Assembly (NCBI GenBank): GCA_900555465.1
Contig: USLE01000116.1
Location: forward strand, 1-5,395
Direction: 5' to 3'
Length of the DNA stretch: 5,395 nucleotides
Source: an uncultured Butyricicoccus sp.
GTDB lineage: Bacteria > Bacillota > Clostridia > Oscillospirales > Butyricicoccaceae
Within the stretch, counting starts at the first letter, position 1; every line of letters begins with the position of its first letter. Positions 4,899-5,395 of the stretch are shown piece after piece. The notes below the pieces were generated by a model, which saw only the letters and a program-made list of their open reading frames with translations, did not search any database and was not told where the DNA came from. Both the position numbers and the translations under genes were made by a program.

Positions 4899-5395
4899 AT
4901 GCCGTTATATATTATTGCTGCGCTGCTGATGATCGCGCTCGATCAGGTGGTAAAATATTGGGCGTTCACCAGTCTGCAGGCACAGCATACCATCCCGCTG
5001 ATAGAAAATGTGTTCCATCTGACCTATGTGGAAAACCGCGGCGCGGCGTTCAGCCTGTTTTCGCAGTTTGATTCGCGGTGGATCTTCGTGGTTCTGGCAG
5101 TTGTGATCACGATCGCGATTTTGATTGCACTCAGCAAAAACTGGATTCAAACCAGTTTGGGCCGCTGGTCGCTGGTGCTGGTCATTGCGGGCGCACTCGG
5201 GAATGCAATCGACCGCGTGGTACACGGCTTTGTTGTCGACCTGTTTGATTTCAGGCTGATTAATTTCCCGGTATTCAATGTGGCAGATATCTTTATCTGT
5301 GTCGGCGGTGCTTTATTTGTCATTTATTTTATGTTCCAGCACAAGGACAAGACGCCGGAGGAAGACGAGCAGACGATGGAGACCGAATCCGATGA
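4899..5395 (+). CDS. lspA: Lipoprotein signal peptidase LspA (signal peptidase II), 3'-truncated by window edge
   Basis: Polytopic membrane aspartyl protease that removes the signal peptide from diacylglyceryl-modified prolipoproteins; target of globomycin. The frame is open from ATG 4899 to the window end (165 codons plus two bases); the TGA at 5393-5395 is out of frame. Four hydrophobic segments are visible, about residues 3-21, 61-78, 90-105 and 125-147. Conserved residues are Asp15 and Lys19 (LDQVVK), ENRGAAFSLF (45-54), GALGNAIDR (98-106), HGFVVDLFDF (109-118) and FNVADIFICVGGAL (126-139). By alignment with Pseudomonas LspA, Asp114 and Asp130 are the catalytic pair. An acidic tail begins near 150 (PEEDEQ). 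AGGAG at 4883-4887 lies 11 bases before ATG. A terminator sits directly upstream with no room for a promoter. LspA near ileS is standard Bacillota gene order, here without ylyA between them. Confidence 0.96.
   Translation, partial: MPLYIIAALLMIALDQVVKYWAFTSLQAQHTIPLIENVFHLTYVENRGAAFSLFSQFDSRWIFVVLAVVITIAILIALSKNWIQTSLGRWSLVLVIAGALGNAIDRVVHGFVVDLFDFRLINFPVFNVADIFICVGGALFVIYFMFQHKDKTPEEDEQTMETESD

Noticed and set aside
4874..4901. TTGAGC ... GATATG as an lspA promoter
   Set aside because: The -10 element would overlap the lspA start codon, so transcription would begin inside the gene.
4874..5071. Plus-strand 65-codon open frame overlapping the start of lspA
   Set aside because: LspA in another frame has all family motifs; this frame has no recognisable content.

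Overview
This window is a conserved cell-division and housekeeping cluster of a Gram-positive bacterium, all on the + strand: yggS/ylmE (3' part) - sepF - yggT/ylmG - divIVA - ileS - lspA (5' part). The order matches the region downstream of the dcw cluster in Bacillota (in Bacillus subtilis ylmE-sepF-ylmG-ylmH-divIVA-ileS-ylyA-lspA). The moderately high GC content, the strong G/C preference at third codon positions, the AGGAGG-type ribosome binding sites and the style of SepF, DivIVA and IleRS suggest a member of the Clostridia, perhaps near the Oscillospiraceae/Butyricicoccaceae. This placement is inferred from gene order and protein character only.

Layout. Bases 2-478 are the C-terminal two thirds of a YggS/PLPBP pyridoxal-phosphate-binding protein. 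Bases 499-984 encode SepF, the membrane anchor and organiser of FtsZ. Bases 997-1263 encode a small two-helix YggT membrane protein with a GTG start. A 97-base gap follows, with a terminator-like hairpin (1286-1316). Bases 1361-2011 encode a DivIVA-family coiled-coil protein with an Ala/Gln/Pro-rich linker and a distinct C-terminal tail. Bases 2043-4835 encode a complete IleRS of the canonical bacterial type. A strong intrinsic terminator (4845-4875) closes ileS. Bases 4899-5395 are lipoprotein signal peptidase LspA, cut by the window end after 165 codons.

How the genes fit together. SepF, YggT and DivIVA belong to the septum/pole machinery. YggS maintains vitamin B6 homeostasis, IleRS charges tRNA-Ile and LspA matures lipoproteins; they share the cluster by ancient synteny rather than by pathway. 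Every intergenic gap is short (12 to 97 bases), so the block could be largely co-transcribed, with two hairpins that probably adjust or end transcription before divIVA and before lspA.

I found no new biological system, mobile element, CRISPR array or RNA gene. The most interesting signals are regulatory. A near-consensus sigma-A promoter (TTGACA, 17 bases, GATAAT) sits in a sharply AT-rich island inside yggS, upstream of sepF. Two terminator-like hairpins are followed by too little space for an obvious promoter. ileS has no room for a T-box leader and has an unusually distant Shine-Dalgarno sequence. ylmH and ylyA, present in the B. subtilis order, are absent here.
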